From Thalassotalea sp. 273M-4 (GTDB lineage: Bacteria; Pseudomonadota; Gammaproteobacteria; Enterobacterales; Alteromonadaceae), in the NCBI RefSeq assembly GCF_041410465.1, contig NZ_CP166961.1:2232001-2296000 (forward strand): a stretch of 64,000 nucleotides of DNA, given 5' to 3'. The position numbers and the translations under genes are program-made. Positions 52,795 through 63,072 of the stretch are shown piece by piece; position 1 is the stretch's first letter, and each line of letters starts with the position of its first letter. The notes beneath the pieces are model-generated. The model had not been told where the DNA came from. It searched no databases and worked only from the letters and a program-made list of their open reading frames with translations.

Positions 52795-55700
52795 TTACAT
52801 CACTTTGGTAACCGTTAAGGTTGAGTTAAGCGGATCAGGTCCTGTTACGGTAAACAAGTAGTCGCCTGCTTCGCTAATTTCAATCATGAAATTAGTTTGC
52901 GAGTCTTGAACCAATGCCTCAGAGGTATTAAGAAACACTTCGGCATCTTCAGCAGCAACGGCCCCAAGGTTAACCGTTGACCAGTCTTGTGAAGCCACTT
53001 TAAACTGATAACTCTGCGCTTCTAAGCTTAAAGTTAAGGTATAGGTGCTGTTGCCCACGTAGGTCATTGCATCATTTTCAGACCATCCGTTCATTTCGCC
53101 TTTCACGTATACTGTGGTTTCACCAAACATTTTGGCACTGTATACACTTAATACTGGCTCTTGTTGATTTGAAGCGTCGAAGATAAAGGTATATTCGCCG
53201 CCAACAAAGTCCATAAACAAATTGTCGTTTGAACCTGGTACGAGCAATTGCTCCTCGCCTGCAAGGACTTCGGTATCATCAGATGGTGCCCCCATGTTAA
53301 CCGTAGACCAATCAGCCGATGCCACTTTAAAGAACTTAGTTCCTGCTTCAATGGTGGTGGTTAATGAATATTTACCATCCCCAATGTAAGTGAATGGGTT
53401 AGACTCACCCCAACCATTCATATCACCCCGAAGCAGCACAGTAGTACCGTAAAATGGTTCTTCATAGCTCACCGTTAACACTGGCGCATCTGAAATGGAT
53501 GCATCAATTGAGAAGGTATAACGAGTCTCTTCAGTAATTTCAATCATCAAGTTATCGTTACTGCCAGGCACTAAGACCAGATTGCTGTTAATGATCACAG
53601 GATCTGCACTTGGTGCACCTAGGTTAACGGTTGCCCAATCAGCCGATGCCACTTTAAAGTAGTAGTTACCAGGTGCGAGATTGAGCACAACCGAGTAAAC
53701 ACCATCGCCTTGATACGTCATCGCATCCGTTTCGCCCCAGCCATTCATATCCCCTCGAATGAGTACCCTAGTATCACCGTAAGGTACAACATCAGGCGCG
53801 CCAGCCGTTGCAAAGGCCGATAAGCCTTCACCTTGTTGCTCACCTTGGGCTTTAACAAACACCGCGGTGCTTAATGCTGGCACATGGAAAGTGCCTTCAC
53901 CATCGCCTTCGGTATAGCTTGCACTTGCGACCACCCCATCAACAGAGGCTTGTTGAACACTATGCAAGGTAAAATCTGATGCTGTTGCCACTGTGTGAGA
54001 ATGATCCATGTTGCTGGTATTAACCACCACAACAATGGCATCATGCATAGGGTCAATATCGTTTAAACCAATACCGTCATCAATGCTCATCACAATCAAA
54101 CCTTGGGTTTGACGCTTACCAATATTATGAAATCCAACACGTTTGATAATGTCGTCAGCACTGGTTAAACGAAACAGTTTGCTCGATTGACGAATTTGTA
54201 AGAATTCATTAAATACCTTACTGGCAAAGCTGATTTCATTAATGCCAACGTGGGCCATAGGGTTAGATGCGAGCGACACTAAAGTATCGTCACTGCGACC
54301 ACCTTTATCTAATGGCAAACCCACATTAAAGTTGTTACTGCTAAAGCTAAAATCTACTTTGTTGTACCAATCGCCGGCATCATAGGTATTTCGGTCTAAT
54401 GATTTCGAGCGCAGGAAGTCACCACCCATTTGTAAAAATGGTACGCCTTGCGATAAGAGAACGATAGATTGAGACACGTTTTGTGCGCGTACACGCTCAT
54501 CCATACTCATGCTAAATGGCAACACAAACTGCAATTGATCCCAAAGTGATTCATTGTCGTGCTTTGACACATAGTTGATCACATCAGCAGGATCTTTAGC
54601 GTACATACCTGGGTTGTAGGCACTGCCCGTTGCATCTACGCCGGTAAAGCTTTTTAGCACATAATCGGCAAGTGAACCGGCCATCCCTAGTTTAACGATG
54701 TCTTGTTTGATGTACGGACCGTCTTCGTAATCTTTATTAGAGAATATTTCACCGGTGCGAATACCTTCACGTAGACGATCGTTAAAGGTGGATATTTCAG
54801 TACCAGCCATATTAAATTGATTGGCTTGCTCAAAACCTCTGTCGTCACGTGTCCAGCCTTCACCATAGAAGTAGTTATCTTCGTCAATGGCACGAACCGC
54901 ATCACGCGCTGCGAGCATTTGCTGCTTAGAGCCATGACTCATAATGTCAAAACGGAAACCGTCGTATTTATACTGCTCGGTCCACATAAGTAACGAGTCC
55001 ACCATAAATTTGTCCATCATTCGATGTTCAAGCGCGGTATCGTTACAACAAGTCGACTGCACAACAGCCCCCGAAATTAAATCACGGCTGTGATAGTAAC
55101 CCGGAACAATTTTATCGAATACCGAGTTATCCCAAAGACCGGCTGAATTGGTGTGGTTATACACCACATCTAGTACCACGCGTAAGCCAACTTCATGTAA
55201 TGATTGCACCATGGTGCGCATTTCTTTAATGCGGGCAACACCGTCGGCATTTGATGCATAAATACCGTCTGGTACATTAAAGTGTTTCGGATCATAACCC
55301 CAGTTAAAGCTATCCACTTCGCGAAGTACATTGATTAAGTTGGCAGCGTCATTGCTGTATGGGCTATAACTTTCAAGTACAGATTGTAAGGTAGCGTCAG
55401 CATCTTCAACCCCACACACCTCAGCGTTAGATCTCACCGCACAAAGATCGCCAACCGTATCGGTTAAATCAACAATCGACTCAGGATCTTCATTAATTGA
55501 GGCAATGTCATTCGCTGGCAAGATGTGCATATGGGTAAGACCGCTAGTTGCCAGTTTCTGTAAATGCATAACCGGCGCACTGTCTTTTTCAGAAAATGCG
55601 AGGTATTTACCGCGATTTTGCTCTGAAACCGTTGCATCCATTGCACTAAAATCACGAATATGCGCTTCGTAAATTACCGCATCTTCAGGGTCAACAACTG

Positions 55701-57084
55701 TTGGTACCGCATGTTCCACCCAGCCATCTGGGTATAAGTCGGCATCTTCTAAGTTAACAAATTGCGAGTACATGCCATTGGTAGACAAGCTGACCGAATA
55801 AGGGTCGGTCACCAGCAAAGTTTCAACCATTTGGTTTTGCGGGTGGTATACCGTTACTTCAAATTGATAAAACGCTCGGTCCATGCTGGCATCAGCGCTG
55901 TAGTGCCAAATACCGGTCATGGTATCTTCGCTCATAGCGAAACTGCCCGTTTCAACTTTGTCAGCATCGTATACTTTTAGAACCACATTCTGCGCGGTTG
56001 GGGCCCAAAGTGCGACATCAATCATCCCGTTGTTGTAGCTTAACCCTAGGCTTGCTTCATCAGCGTCCATATCGCCTGAGGTGTACAAGTGATCTAATAC
56101 TTTATCTGCTTGTACGAAACTGGCCGCAACGGTTTCGCCTTCACTGTTATAACCCACTAAGACTAACTGGCTTTTTAACACCGCTTTGGCATCATCCATG
56201 CTCCAGTCGCCTTGATAAGCTGGCCATTCACTTACGCGAGGCGCAATCACTTTTTGCTCGTCGGTTAAATCAACCGCCACCAATTCTAAGGTAGTGCCGT
56301 TAAACATATCGTTTTCATCGGCTTCAATACCCGCGCTAGCTGAGTAATGAAGTTTTACGCTGGCAATATCGGCATCTGAGTTCCACACCAAGGTATTGCC
56401 ATCAATCCAGTGCGCGGCAAAATCGGCGGCTTTAACAGGTTGCTTACCTAACGAGACAACCGGGTATTCAAATACCGACGGCTCACCATTAAACGTAAAG
56501 TTCATCCGAGCATAGGTTGGATCGTCTTGACGTAATGGCATTTGAAAATCGCCACTGCCAAGGGCTTTACCCGCATCATCGGTACCAATATGCACAATAA
56601 AGTTACCACACTCGGTGTAGTCTTCTTTCATGTTTAAGATGTAATAAGCACCGTAGGTTGGGTCAATACCTGCGTATTGATGACCGTTCGCCCAATCTGA
56701 CTCATCGTGGGGCGGTGCATAGGCATCACATTGGTCGGTATTCCAAGTATGCAAGCGATAGCCGACATAATCATCTGGATTATCGGTGCCAAGATTAAAA
56801 TAAAGCACAGCTTCATTGTCAGCTGGAAAATACACTGGCGCTGGCGCATTTGGGTCAACCCCAACCACACAGCTTTCATTGAGTGCATCAGGCACTGTAG
56901 GAGGTGGACATTGGATGGGCTCTGGCGCCACACAAGATGTGCCGGTAGCATCAGGTACTAAAGGCACATCACAGGTTAAAAGGGTTTCCCCCGATTTAAT
57001 ATCACTACTACCGCCACAAGCAGTAAGAAATAGTGACATTAAAGCGACAATTAGCAAATTCGCTAAGGTTGTTGTCGTTTTCAT
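52795..57084 (-). CDS. Lipoprotein pullulanase-type GH13 enzyme with three C-terminal repeats
   Basis: A 1429-residue cell-surface debranching enzyme for alpha-1,6 links in pullulan, starch or glycogen. Lipobox L-T-A-C with Cys23, then a Cys/Pro-rich linker with two similar 20-residue stretches (about 36-76). A pullulanase-associated (PUD/CBM41-like) domain covers about 83-210. A CBM48-like domain at about 345-430 is followed by the GH13 barrel with nucleophile D713 (G-F-R-F-D), acid/base E742 (Y-G-E-G-W) and the third acid in K-H-D-N-E. After about residue 1120 there are three copies of a roughly 95-residue module starting near R-G-D-M-N-G-W-G, probably starch-binding. Its start is 52 bp after the receptor stop, so the two form one operon. 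Confidence 0.9.
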   Translation of the reverse strand: MKTTTTLANLLIVALMSLFLTACGGSSDIKSGETLLTCDVPLVPDATGTSCVAPEPIQCPPPTVPDALNESCVVGVDPNAPAPVYFPADNEAVLYFNLGTDNPDDYVGYRLHTWNTDQCDAYAPPHDESDWANGHQYAGIDPTYGAYYILNMKEDYTECGNFIVHIGTDDAGKALGSGDFQMPLRQDDPTYARMNFTFNGEPSVFEYPVVSLGKQPVKAADFAAHWIDGNTLVWNSDADIASVKLHYSASAGIEADENDMFNGTTLELVAVDLTDEQKVIAPRVSEWPAYQGDWSMDDAKAVLKSQLVLVGYNSEGETVAASFVQADKVLDHLYTSGDMDADEASLGLSYNNGMIDVALWAPTAQNVVLKVYDADKVETGSFAMSEDTMTGIWHYSADASMDRAFYQFEVTVYHPQNQMVETLLVTDPYSVSLSTNGMYSQFVNLEDADLYPDGWVEHAVPTVVDPEDAVIYEAHIRDFSAMDATVSEQNRGKYLAFSEKDSAPVMHLQKLATSGLTHMHILPANDIASINEDPESIVDLTDTVGDLCAVRSNAEVCGVEDADATLQSVLESYSPYSNDAANLINVLREVDSFNWGYDPKHFNVPDGIYASNADGVARIKEMRTMVQSLHEVGLRVVLDVVYNHTNSAGLWDNSVFDKIVPGYYHSRDLISGAVVQSTCCNDTALEHRMMDKFMVDSLLMWTEQYKYDGFRFDIMSHGSKQQMLAARDAVRAIDEDNYFYGEGWTRDDRGFEQANQFNMAGTEISTFNDRLREGIRTGEIFSNKDYEDGPYIKQDIVKLGMAGSLADYVLKSFTGVDATGSAYNPGMYAKDPADVINYVSKHDNESLWDQLQFVLPFSMSMDERVRAQNVSQSIVLLSQGVPFLQMGGDFLRSKSLDRNTYDAGDWYNKVDFSFSSNNFNVGLPLDKGGRSDDTLVSLASNPMAHVGINEISFASKVFNEFLQIRQSSKLFRLTSADDIIKRVGFHNIGKRQTQGLIVMSIDDGIGLNDIDPMHDAIVVVVNTSNMDHSHTVATASDFTLHSVQQASVDGVVASASYTEGDGEGTFHVPALSTAVFVKAQGEQQGEGLSAFATAGAPDVVPYGDTRVLIRGDMNGWGETDAMTYQGDGVYSVVLNLAPGNYYFKVASADWATVNLGAPSADPVIINSNLVLVPGSNDNLMIEITEETRYTFSIDASISDAPVLTVSYEEPFYGTTVLLRGDMNGWGESNPFTYIGDGKYSLTTTIEAGTKFFKVASADWSTVNMGAPSDDTEVLAGEEQLLVPGSNDNLFMDFVGGEYTFIFDASNQQEPVLSVYSAKMFGETTVYVKGEMNGWSENDAMTYVGNSTYTLTLSLEAQSYQFKVASQDWSTVNLGAVAAEDAEVFLNTSEALVQDSQTNFMIEISEAGDYLFTVTGPDPLNSTLTVTKVM

Positions 57085-57136
57085 TATTATTATTCCTTAT
57101 TCAATCGTTACTTAGGTTTATCGAATTAGCGCTTGG

Positions 57137-60010
57137 CTAGAACGAATAAGTAACACCTAAGTAAAATTGGCGACCAAAATACTGGGTCGTACCGGAAAAC
57201 TGCTTACTACCGAAGTAACTTTGGGTTGGTTCATCTGTTAGGTTGTTTACTTGAAACAACGCCCCCAGTTGGTCGGTAAGGTTATATGACGCTTGGTAGT
57301 CAATAACCACTTCTTCATCAAAGTTAGCAATTTGCTGATTTACACCCCACTGCTCTGAGACAAACTTGTCACGATAACGAGCACTTAAACGGGTTTCAAA
57401 ATCTTGATACTCCCAAAATAAGGTTGTCGTTAATAAGTTTTCAGATAAGCCCGGTAATGACTGTTCAACAGAGCCGCCGGCTAAGTCGGTGACCAGTTCA
57501 ACATCACTTTTGGTATGTGAGTAACTGAGGTTTAAACCTAAGCCAGACCATAAGTCAGGTAAAAAGGTAAAGACTTGAGTGTATGAGATTTCAAGCCCTT
57601 TAATGTTTCCGCCTTCTTCATTGTTGATGGCTGTGCTGTAAATACCAACAGGGTTAACCTCGCTAACAACACCCGTAGTTTCGTTTTCAATGGTATCTGG
57701 CACATAAAAACCAGCGTCTTTGAAATCAAAATCATTCACCGTTAAGTTTTGAATAAACGACTCGATATCTTTATAGAATACCGCCACGGCAACCGCACCT
57801 TCGGTTTCAGTGAAATAGTACTCATAAGAAAGATCGTATTGTGTAGCGTAGAAAGGTTTTAAAAATGGACTGTTATTACTTGAACCCGACACTTTACCAT
57901 CGTCTGCTACGGTAGCACTTCGATCGGCCGCTAAACGGTTAATTGGCGGACGTGACATCACTTTAGCTGCGGCAAAGCGCAATTGTGAATCTTCGGTGAT
58001 CCGCGCATTTAAGTTAATTGATGGCAAGTAGTCGGTATATTTGATCCCAATGATTTTGGGTGCATAGTTTGAATTAACCAAACCGGCATCGTCCATCACA
58101 TTTTGGGCGCCAGCGGCTAAAACCCCTCCGACGTTGTCAAGTGCGGTCGCGCTTTGGTCAGTTTCCACCATGCGAATACCCACATTACCCGTGATGGGCG
58201 TATTAAATAGTTCAAAATCAAGGTTGGCCATCACATAGGCCGACAGTACCTTTTCGTACACTTCACCACTTTGTAATACCGACCACGAAGTTGAATTATT
58301 AATCACCCCATCTTCATCTGCCCCCCAAGTTTGAACGGGTTGTGGAATGTCATTACCAAACCATGCAGAAAGTGCTTTGTCTAAATCAATCGCTAGGTAA
58401 CTTGGAAAGTAATTAAATTCGCCCTTCCAATCAACCACGTCAACCATGTCATTGGTTAAACGAAGAGGAGGATTACTGCTTGAGAAGTTATTATCGGCAC
58501 CGTATTCATAAACCGAGCGATCACTGCTGTAGTCTCGATCGGAATAGCGAATACCAAATTCAACCGAAGAAATGTAATCGTTATCTAAGTCATAATTAAA
58601 ATCTAAACGATAGGCTTTAAGTTCATCGGTATTCTCATATGGATAAATACCGTACTTGCTAACCATAACTCGGTCGATATCGGTAAATGCATCTTCTTGG
58701 TTAAAACCAATGTCTGGCAAGTCCAAGCCATTAAGCAAATATGAAATTGAGACATTTTGATCAAGCACCGGATTAGCAACCGTCGCATCTTCAGCAACCA
58801 AAGACCATAGTAAGCCATTTCTAAACTCACTTTCGGCGCTTGAGTAACTTACATCCATACTGGCATTTAAACGTTCAGTAATTTGCCAATCAAAATTCAC
58901 CCCATAACTTTCTACTTCATCAAAGTCTTGATTGTCATCATTTACCAGCTCAACGCGGGTATTATTACCTTTACTTTTACGGTTGATGGTTCCACCAATC
59001 ATGGAGTTATTAACCACCACAGGATTGGCTATGGCTGCGGTTTCACCGTCAAACTTGACCCTAAAACCACGGGCAAAGGATTCGCTGTCAAACTTCGATA
59101 CAAACGCATCAGCTCGAACGACAAAGGTGTCGTTTGGAGCCCATTCAAGAGCACCGACATAACCATTACGGGTTTCTTCACCACCGAGATGTTGTAGCTC
59201 AAAGCCTTCACTTAAGTATTCGTTTTCTGGTGCATCAGCAGGCCCTTCAACATCGTTGGCCAGAAAATCAACATCTTGGTCAGCGTTATAGGCAAAGCCA
59301 ATAAATTGCGTTGCCACCCCCGGCTGATACAAACGGGCATAACCTAAAGACATACCCAAGGTTTCATTTAGGAATTTACCTTGATAAGAAAAGCTAAAAC
59401 GATGACCCCATTCTTTCGCATCTGCAACTTCTTGAGCTCGGTCGTTGTACATACCGCGCACATTAAGATTAAAGGTATGTTGCTCCTCATTGGCAAGCGG
59501 ACTTGCGGTTTTTAACTCTACCGTACCAGCAACACCACCTTCAATAAGCGAGGCTTTCGATGATTTATAAACCGCTGCAGATGAAATGAGTTCTGATGGG
59601 TATTGGTCATATTCAATAGATCGATTGCCTGATGTAGACACCTGTTCGCGACCATTTAATGTGGAAGAAACAAAACCGCCCCCAAGACCACGAATATTGA
59701 TTTCAGCCGCCTGACCTCCAGTACGTACTGCGGCAATCCCCGGTAATCGAGTTAAGGCATCGGCCATCGAGACATCAGGTAAACCACCGAGGTCATCGGC
59801 TGAAATTTGTTCTGAGACCGTATCGGCCCAACGTTTTTGATTGATTGATTGAATGAGAGATCCTTTGAAGCCGGTGACTTCAATGATTTCCATCTCATCT
59901 TGTTGATTCTCTTCTTCTGTCGGCTCCACTTGTTCGGCAAGTAATTGCCCTGAACAAACCAACAGACCGCAGGCCAAAAGCGCACGAGAGACTCCGTTTA
60001 GCTTAAACAT
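57137..60010 (-). CDS. MalA-like TonB-dependent receptor (maltodextrin uptake)
   Basis: 957 residues. Signal peptide 1-25 (L-L-A), then an acidic stretch and the TonB box region I-E-V-T-G-F. The plug domain (about 55-170) has the signature of the large carbohydrate receptors: A-D-A-L-T-R-L-P-G-I, I-N-I-R-G-L-G-G, S-T-L-N-G-R-E-Q and Y-P-S-E-L-I-S-S-A-A-V-Y-K-S. The barrel ends in F-Y-L-G-V-T-Y-S-F. This plug form is shared with MalA-type maltodextrin receptors, and the coupled pullulanase gene supports uptake of alpha-glucan oligosaccharides released at the surface. A LacI-type operator candidate lies about 144 bp upstream. No malto-oligosaccharide permease or regulator gene is present in the window. 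Confidence 0.88.
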   Translation of the reverse strand: MFKLNGVSRALLACGLLVCSGQLLAEQVEPTEEENQQDEMEIIEVTGFKGSLIQSINQKRWADTVSEQISADDLGGLPDVSMADALTRLPGIAAVRTGGQAAEINIRGLGGGFVSSTLNGREQVSTSGNRSIEYDQYPSELISSAAVYKSSKASLIEGGVAGTVELKTASPLANEEQHTFNLNVRGMYNDRAQEVADAKEWGHRFSFSYQGKFLNETLGMSLGYARLYQPGVATQFIGFAYNADQDVDFLANDVEGPADAPENEYLSEGFELQHLGGEETRNGYVGALEWAPNDTFVVRADAFVSKFDSESFARGFRVKFDGETAAIANPVVVNNSMIGGTINRKSKGNNTRVELVNDDNQDFDEVESYGVNFDWQITERLNASMDVSYSSAESEFRNGLLWSLVAEDATVANPVLDQNVSISYLLNGLDLPDIGFNQEDAFTDIDRVMVSKYGIYPYENTDELKAYRLDFNYDLDNDYISSVEFGIRYSDRDYSSDRSVYEYGADNNFSSSNPPLRLTNDMVDVVDWKGEFNYFPSYLAIDLDKALSAWFGNDIPQPVQTWGADEDGVINNSTSWSVLQSGEVYEKVLSAYVMANLDFELFNTPITGNVGIRMVETDQSATALDNVGGVLAAGAQNVMDDAGLVNSNYAPKIIGIKYTDYLPSINLNARITEDSQLRFAAAKVMSRPPINRLAADRSATVADDGKVSGSSNNSPFLKPFYATQYDLSYEYYFTETEGAVAVAVFYKDIESFIQNLTVNDFDFKDAGFYVPDTIENETTGVVSEVNPVGIYSTAINNEEGGNIKGLEISYTQVFTFLPDLWSGLGLNLSYSHTKSDVELVTDLAGGSVEQSLPGLSENLLTTTLFWEYQDFETRLSARYRDKFVSEQWGVNQQIANFDEEVVIDYQASYNLTDQLGALFQVNNLTDEPTQSYFGSKQFSGTTQYFGRQFYLGVTYSF

Positions 60011-60153
60011 ATTCTATCCCCAAGAAGTTATCCGTATGATAATTTTTTACAGTGCTTCCAAGCTCTTATATTATTTTTATGCCTTACATCATCCACAAAC
60101 AGATGTTACGGCATTATTAACATAGCAAAATAAACAGGGTAAAAAATAGTCAA

Positions 60154-60167
60154 TGCATACGTATTCA
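60154..60167. promoter_or_regulatory. LacI-family-type operator candidate
   Basis: TGCATACGTATTCA is a 14-bp palindrome with one mismatch and a central CG, the usual form of LacI-family sites (maltose and other sugar regulons). Located 144 bp upstream of the receptor start. Confidence 0.5.
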
Positions 60168-60291
60168 TAACATGCAAAATACAAACAAATAAGGGATGTT
60201 AGAAATTAAAAATACATGAGTAAAAAGGACGTTCAGTAAGGCACTAAAAACACCATTAACGTTTATATAGATTGGCTTAAACCTACAAACG

Positions 60292-60350
60292 AAAAAGCCC
60301 GCAAACATGATGCTTGCGGGCTTTTAGAATATGGCGGTGACGGAGAGATT
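60292..60350 (-). repeat. Left copy of 59-bp direct repeat (tRNA-Ser 3' end plus terminator)
   Basis: Identical base for base to 61406-61464. The copy contains the last 19 bases of tRNA-Ser(GGA) including CCA, and the whole terminator hairpin. Similarity decays after base 60350 (one deletion, one change, then divergence by about 60360). It is either the distal attachment site of an integrated element or a decayed second tRNA copy. Confidence 0.85.
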
Positions 60351-60572
60351 GAGCTCTCGACTCTTGGTATATCACCTACCCCCCTCATAAATAAAGGATT
60401 TATGCTAGATCGAATATCCCCTTTGTACCAGCGGGTATTTCAATTATGAGACAATAACACTATGTTAAGTAATACATAACCAATGAATTACTTAACAGGA
60501 AAGTCACAACCCGTGTAATCTATTGATTTATATTGTTATACTAACTTTTTACTAAATAAAAACTCATAGATT

Positions 60573-61232
60573 ATGCGCAGACCTAAAACCATCAGCAACA
60601 CCATCTATAACAGAAACATCACCTTTGAAAACTTGATAAAATTCATAGAAAGAGTGCGGCTAGATGAAGATTTAGTACAAAATGAATTCGTTGCAAAAAT
60701 AGATATAACACTTGTTGACGGTGAAGAGTACAGTTATAAATCATGCCACGAATTTTTTGCGGAAACGTCTAAGCCTGAGCAGGAAACAATAAGAAAGTCT
60801 AAAATAGTAGGTTTTACCTTAGATATTTATGATCACATGAGTCTTCGGTTTGGGGAATACGGTTCCTCGATTGAATACAACTCAGCATCTTCCAAAGGGC
60901 ACGCCCTTTTTGCGAGTGCTAATGACACACTAGAGCTCAGATTAAAATCGCTACAAACTTTTTTCGAAAGTAAAATCGGTAATGGTACTTTGGGCATTAT
61001 TCTGATACTGTCTATAGTCCTTTCTATTTACCTTGACAATCCTTTCAAGAGTATTGTGGTCATTATTGTCTGTTATGTTTTCGTTAAGGTGTTTCCCCCC
61101 ATCTCACCGCGAGTAGATATCATTATGAATAACTCAACGGATAGCTTCATTGTTAGGAATAGCGACTCTATTATCATTACTTTAATATCCATCATTATAT
61201 CTTACGCAGCTGGCTACTATACCAACCTGTGA
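60573..61232 (+). CDS. Orphan membrane protein between tRNA-Ser repeats
   Basis: 219 residues of unknown family. Residues 1-130 are soluble and acidic, with alternating strand/helix prediction (E-F-V-A-K-I-D-I-T-L-V-D-G-E-E-Y and G-F-T-L-D-I-Y-D-H-M-S-L-R-F). Three hydrophobic segments follow: about 139-153 (I-I-L-I-L-S-I-V-L), 158-174 (V-V-I-I-V-C-Y-V-F-V) and 200-216 (I-I-I-T-L-I-S-I-I-I). No signal peptide and no obvious Shine-Dalgarno before ATG 60573. Its base composition is lower in G+C than that of its neighbours. It is the only credible gene between the two 59-bp repeats, so it may be cargo of the mobile piece. Function not inferred. Confidence 0.6.
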   Translation: MRRPKTISNTIYNRNITFENLIKFIERVRLDEDLVQNEFVAKIDITLVDGEEYSYKSCHEFFAETSKPEQETIRKSKIVGFTLDIYDHMSLRFGEYGSSIEYNSASSKGHALFASANDTLELRLKSLQTFFESKIGNGTLGIILILSIVLSIYLDNPFKSIVVIIVCYVFVKVFPPISPRVDIIMNNSTDSFIVRNSDSIIITLISIIISYAAGYYTNL

Positions 61233-61404
61233 CCTTGCAATCACCGATGATACCACTCTGTTACCGGCCTTGTGACCACCTACGCTAAATTGGCGTAGGA
61301 ATAAATTTGCAACATTACAATAAATAAAGGGGCTCGGTGACACATGCGTCTCATTCTCGAATATATTTAAACTAGACAGGCTTTGGATTGTTCGAAAAAG
61401 GAAT

Positions 61405-61440
61405 AAAAAAGCCCGCAAACATGATGCTTGCGGGCTTTTA
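61405..61440 (-). terminator. Terminator of tRNA-Ser(GGA)
   Basis: GCCCGCAA/TTGCGGGC hairpin with a T run on the minus strand, just after the tRNA 3' end. The same hairpin occurs at 60292-60327. Confidence 0.88.
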
Positions 61441-61464
61441 GAATATGGCGGTGACGGAGAGATT
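61406..61464 (-). repeat. Right copy of 59-bp direct repeat
   Basis: Part of the intact tRNA-Ser(GGA) and its terminator; the mate lies at 60292-60350. Distance between copies is 1114 bp. Confidence 0.85.
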
Positions 61465-61533
61465 CGAACTCTCGATACGTTTCCGTATACACACTTTCCA
61501 GGCGTGCTCCTTCAGCCACTCGGACACGTCACC
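61446..61533 (-). tRNA. tRNA-Ser (anticodon GGA)
   Basis: 88 nt with encoded CCA. Acceptor stem GGTGACG pairs with CGTCACC, discriminator G. The anticodon loop CTGGAAA gives GGA, and the long variable arm TATACGGAAACGTATC is the class II feature of serine tRNAs. The T arm has GAGAGTTCGAATCTCTC. It reads UCC and UCU codons. Confidence 0.96.
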
Positions 61534-61769
61534 TTAATTTGTTCTAAATGATTTGGCTGAGCACGCCTTGGCGTGGTATCTCCACTTGGCAGCCTCTCAA
61601 ACAAGTCATCTTAATTTGAATTGTCTTGTGATTTTATTACCGTGTTGTCTTCACGCATTAGTAAATGCTGTATTTACTAATGAGCGCGTATATTAGGTAA
61701 ATTTTAGTCAGGGCGCAAGTGCAAACAGTAATTTGCTAAACTGTTTGCACGTTATTTACGCACTTGTCG

Positions 61770-62828
61770 CTAGGTGTTATTTTTTTGCGGAAGTTTAAGG
61801 CTCGCTGAAAACTCTAACATGCGATTTAACGAACGCAGAGCACCGTCTCGAAGGTCCATATCAACAAACACTTCACGGCCAGTAGGATCGATTAACGCAT
61901 CGTGAATGCCTTTTAAACCATTCATAGCCATCCAAGGACAATGTGCACAGCTGCGACATGTTGCGCCCTCACCTGCAGTCGGAGCTTCAAAGAACTCTTT
62001 ATCTGGACACAGTTGCTGCATTTTGTAAAAGATGCCGCGATCTGTGGCAACAATAAATTTCTTGTGTGGCATTTCTTGCGCGGCTTTTATGAGCTGGCTG
62101 GTAGAGCCTACAGCATCTGCAAGGTCAACAACTTCGGCAGGTGATTCTGGGTGAACCAAAATAGCGGCATCTGGGTGTAAGGCCTTCATGTCTTTTAACG
62201 CTTTGGTTTTAAACTCATCGTGGACAATACATGCACCATCCCACATGATCATATCGGCGTCGGTTTGTTTTTTGATGTATGAGCCTAAATGCTTGTCTGG
62301 GCCCCATAAAATGGTTTCGCCCTGTTCGTCTAGGTGTTCAACGATTTCAAGCGCACAAGATGAAGTGACTATCCAGTCAGCTCGCGCTTTCACCTCTGTT
62401 GAGGTATTGGCATAAACCACCACCGTGCGCTCTGGGTGTTGATCACAGAATTTATTAAACTCTTCAATAGGACAACCTAAGTCTAATGAACACGTCGCTT
62501 CAAGCGTTGGCATAATAACCGTTTTTTCTGGGGTCAAAACTTTAGCTGTTTCGCCCATAAACTTAACCCCTGCAACGATCAGAGTGGTTGCAGAATGTTG
62601 ATTACCAAAACGAGCCATTTCTAACGAGTCGGCAACACAACCACCGGTTTCTTCCGCTAAGGCCTGAATTTCAGGGTCGGTGTAGTAGTGAGCCACTAGT
62701 ACTGCGTTTTTCTCTTTCAGTAATTGTTTGATTTTGTCTTTATACTCGGCTTTTTCAGCATCGCTCATCGGCGCTGGCTTGGCAGGAAAGGTATAATCAA
62801 AATCTACGGCTAAGGTGGTCTCTAACAT
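61770..62828 (-). CDS. nadA: Quinolinate synthase NadA
   Basis: A [4Fe-4S] enzyme that condenses iminoaspartate with dihydroxyacetone phosphate to quinolinate in NAD synthesis. It has 352 residues (E. coli 347). Visible motifs are A-H-Y-Y-T-D-P at about 44-50, [10 protein letters not shown], the first cluster cysteine in [10 protein letters not shown], the second in T-S-S-C-A-L-E-I, and the third in [13 protein letters not shown]. Its position between cpoB/tRNA-Lys and other genes matches the enteric pal-cpoB-tRNA-nadA order. No NAD-linked regulatory site was recognised. Confidence 0.97.
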   Translation of the reverse strand: MLETTLAVDFDYTFPAKPAPMSDAEKAEYKDKIKQLLKEKNAVLVAHYYTDPEIQALAEETGGCVADSLEMARFGNQHSATTLIVAGVKFMGETAKVLTPEKTVIMPTLEATCSLDLGCPIEEFNKFCDQHPERTVVVYANTSTEVKARADWIVTSSCALEIVEHLDEQGETILWGPDKHLGSYIKKQTDADMIMWDGACIVHDEFKTKALKDMKALHPDAAILVHPESPAEVVDLADAVGSTSQLIKAAQEMPHKKFIVATDRGIFYKMQQLCPDKEFFEAPTAGEGATCRSCAHCPWMAMNGLKGIHDALIDPTGREVFVDMDLRDGALRSLNRMLEFSASLKLPQKNNT

Positions 62829-63072
62829 ACTTCTGAAACTCGTGAATAGGTTAAATAGAATTTAGGGTGATGTATTATATAAGATTTACAGCCATAAGTG
62901 TAGCAGGCCTTATTAGCTTTGGGCGCAAACACGACAAGGTTCTCGTGTTTTTAGGTGAGCAGGATGAAAAGTTAAAAACTAACGTCTTAAAAAACTTGAA
63001 CGCATTAATGAGCTAGCGGTTAAAAGCTTGGCTTTGGGGGAATCTTTATAAATGGGATGATTATCAGAAAAG

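Larger units (their letters stand above)
60011..60572. other. Intergenic region with tRNA-Ser fragment
   Basis: A 562-bp gap upstream of the receptor gene. It carries the operator candidate at 60154-60167 and the 59-bp tRNA-Ser/terminator copy at 60292-60350; the remaining DNA from 60361 to 60572 is AT-rich without recognisable content. Confidence 0.6.

Noticed and set aside
61182..61418. Leftward 78-codon open frame between the tRNA-Ser repeats
   Set aside because: It overlaps the end of the orphan membrane-protein gene, has no resemblance to a known family and no ribosome site.
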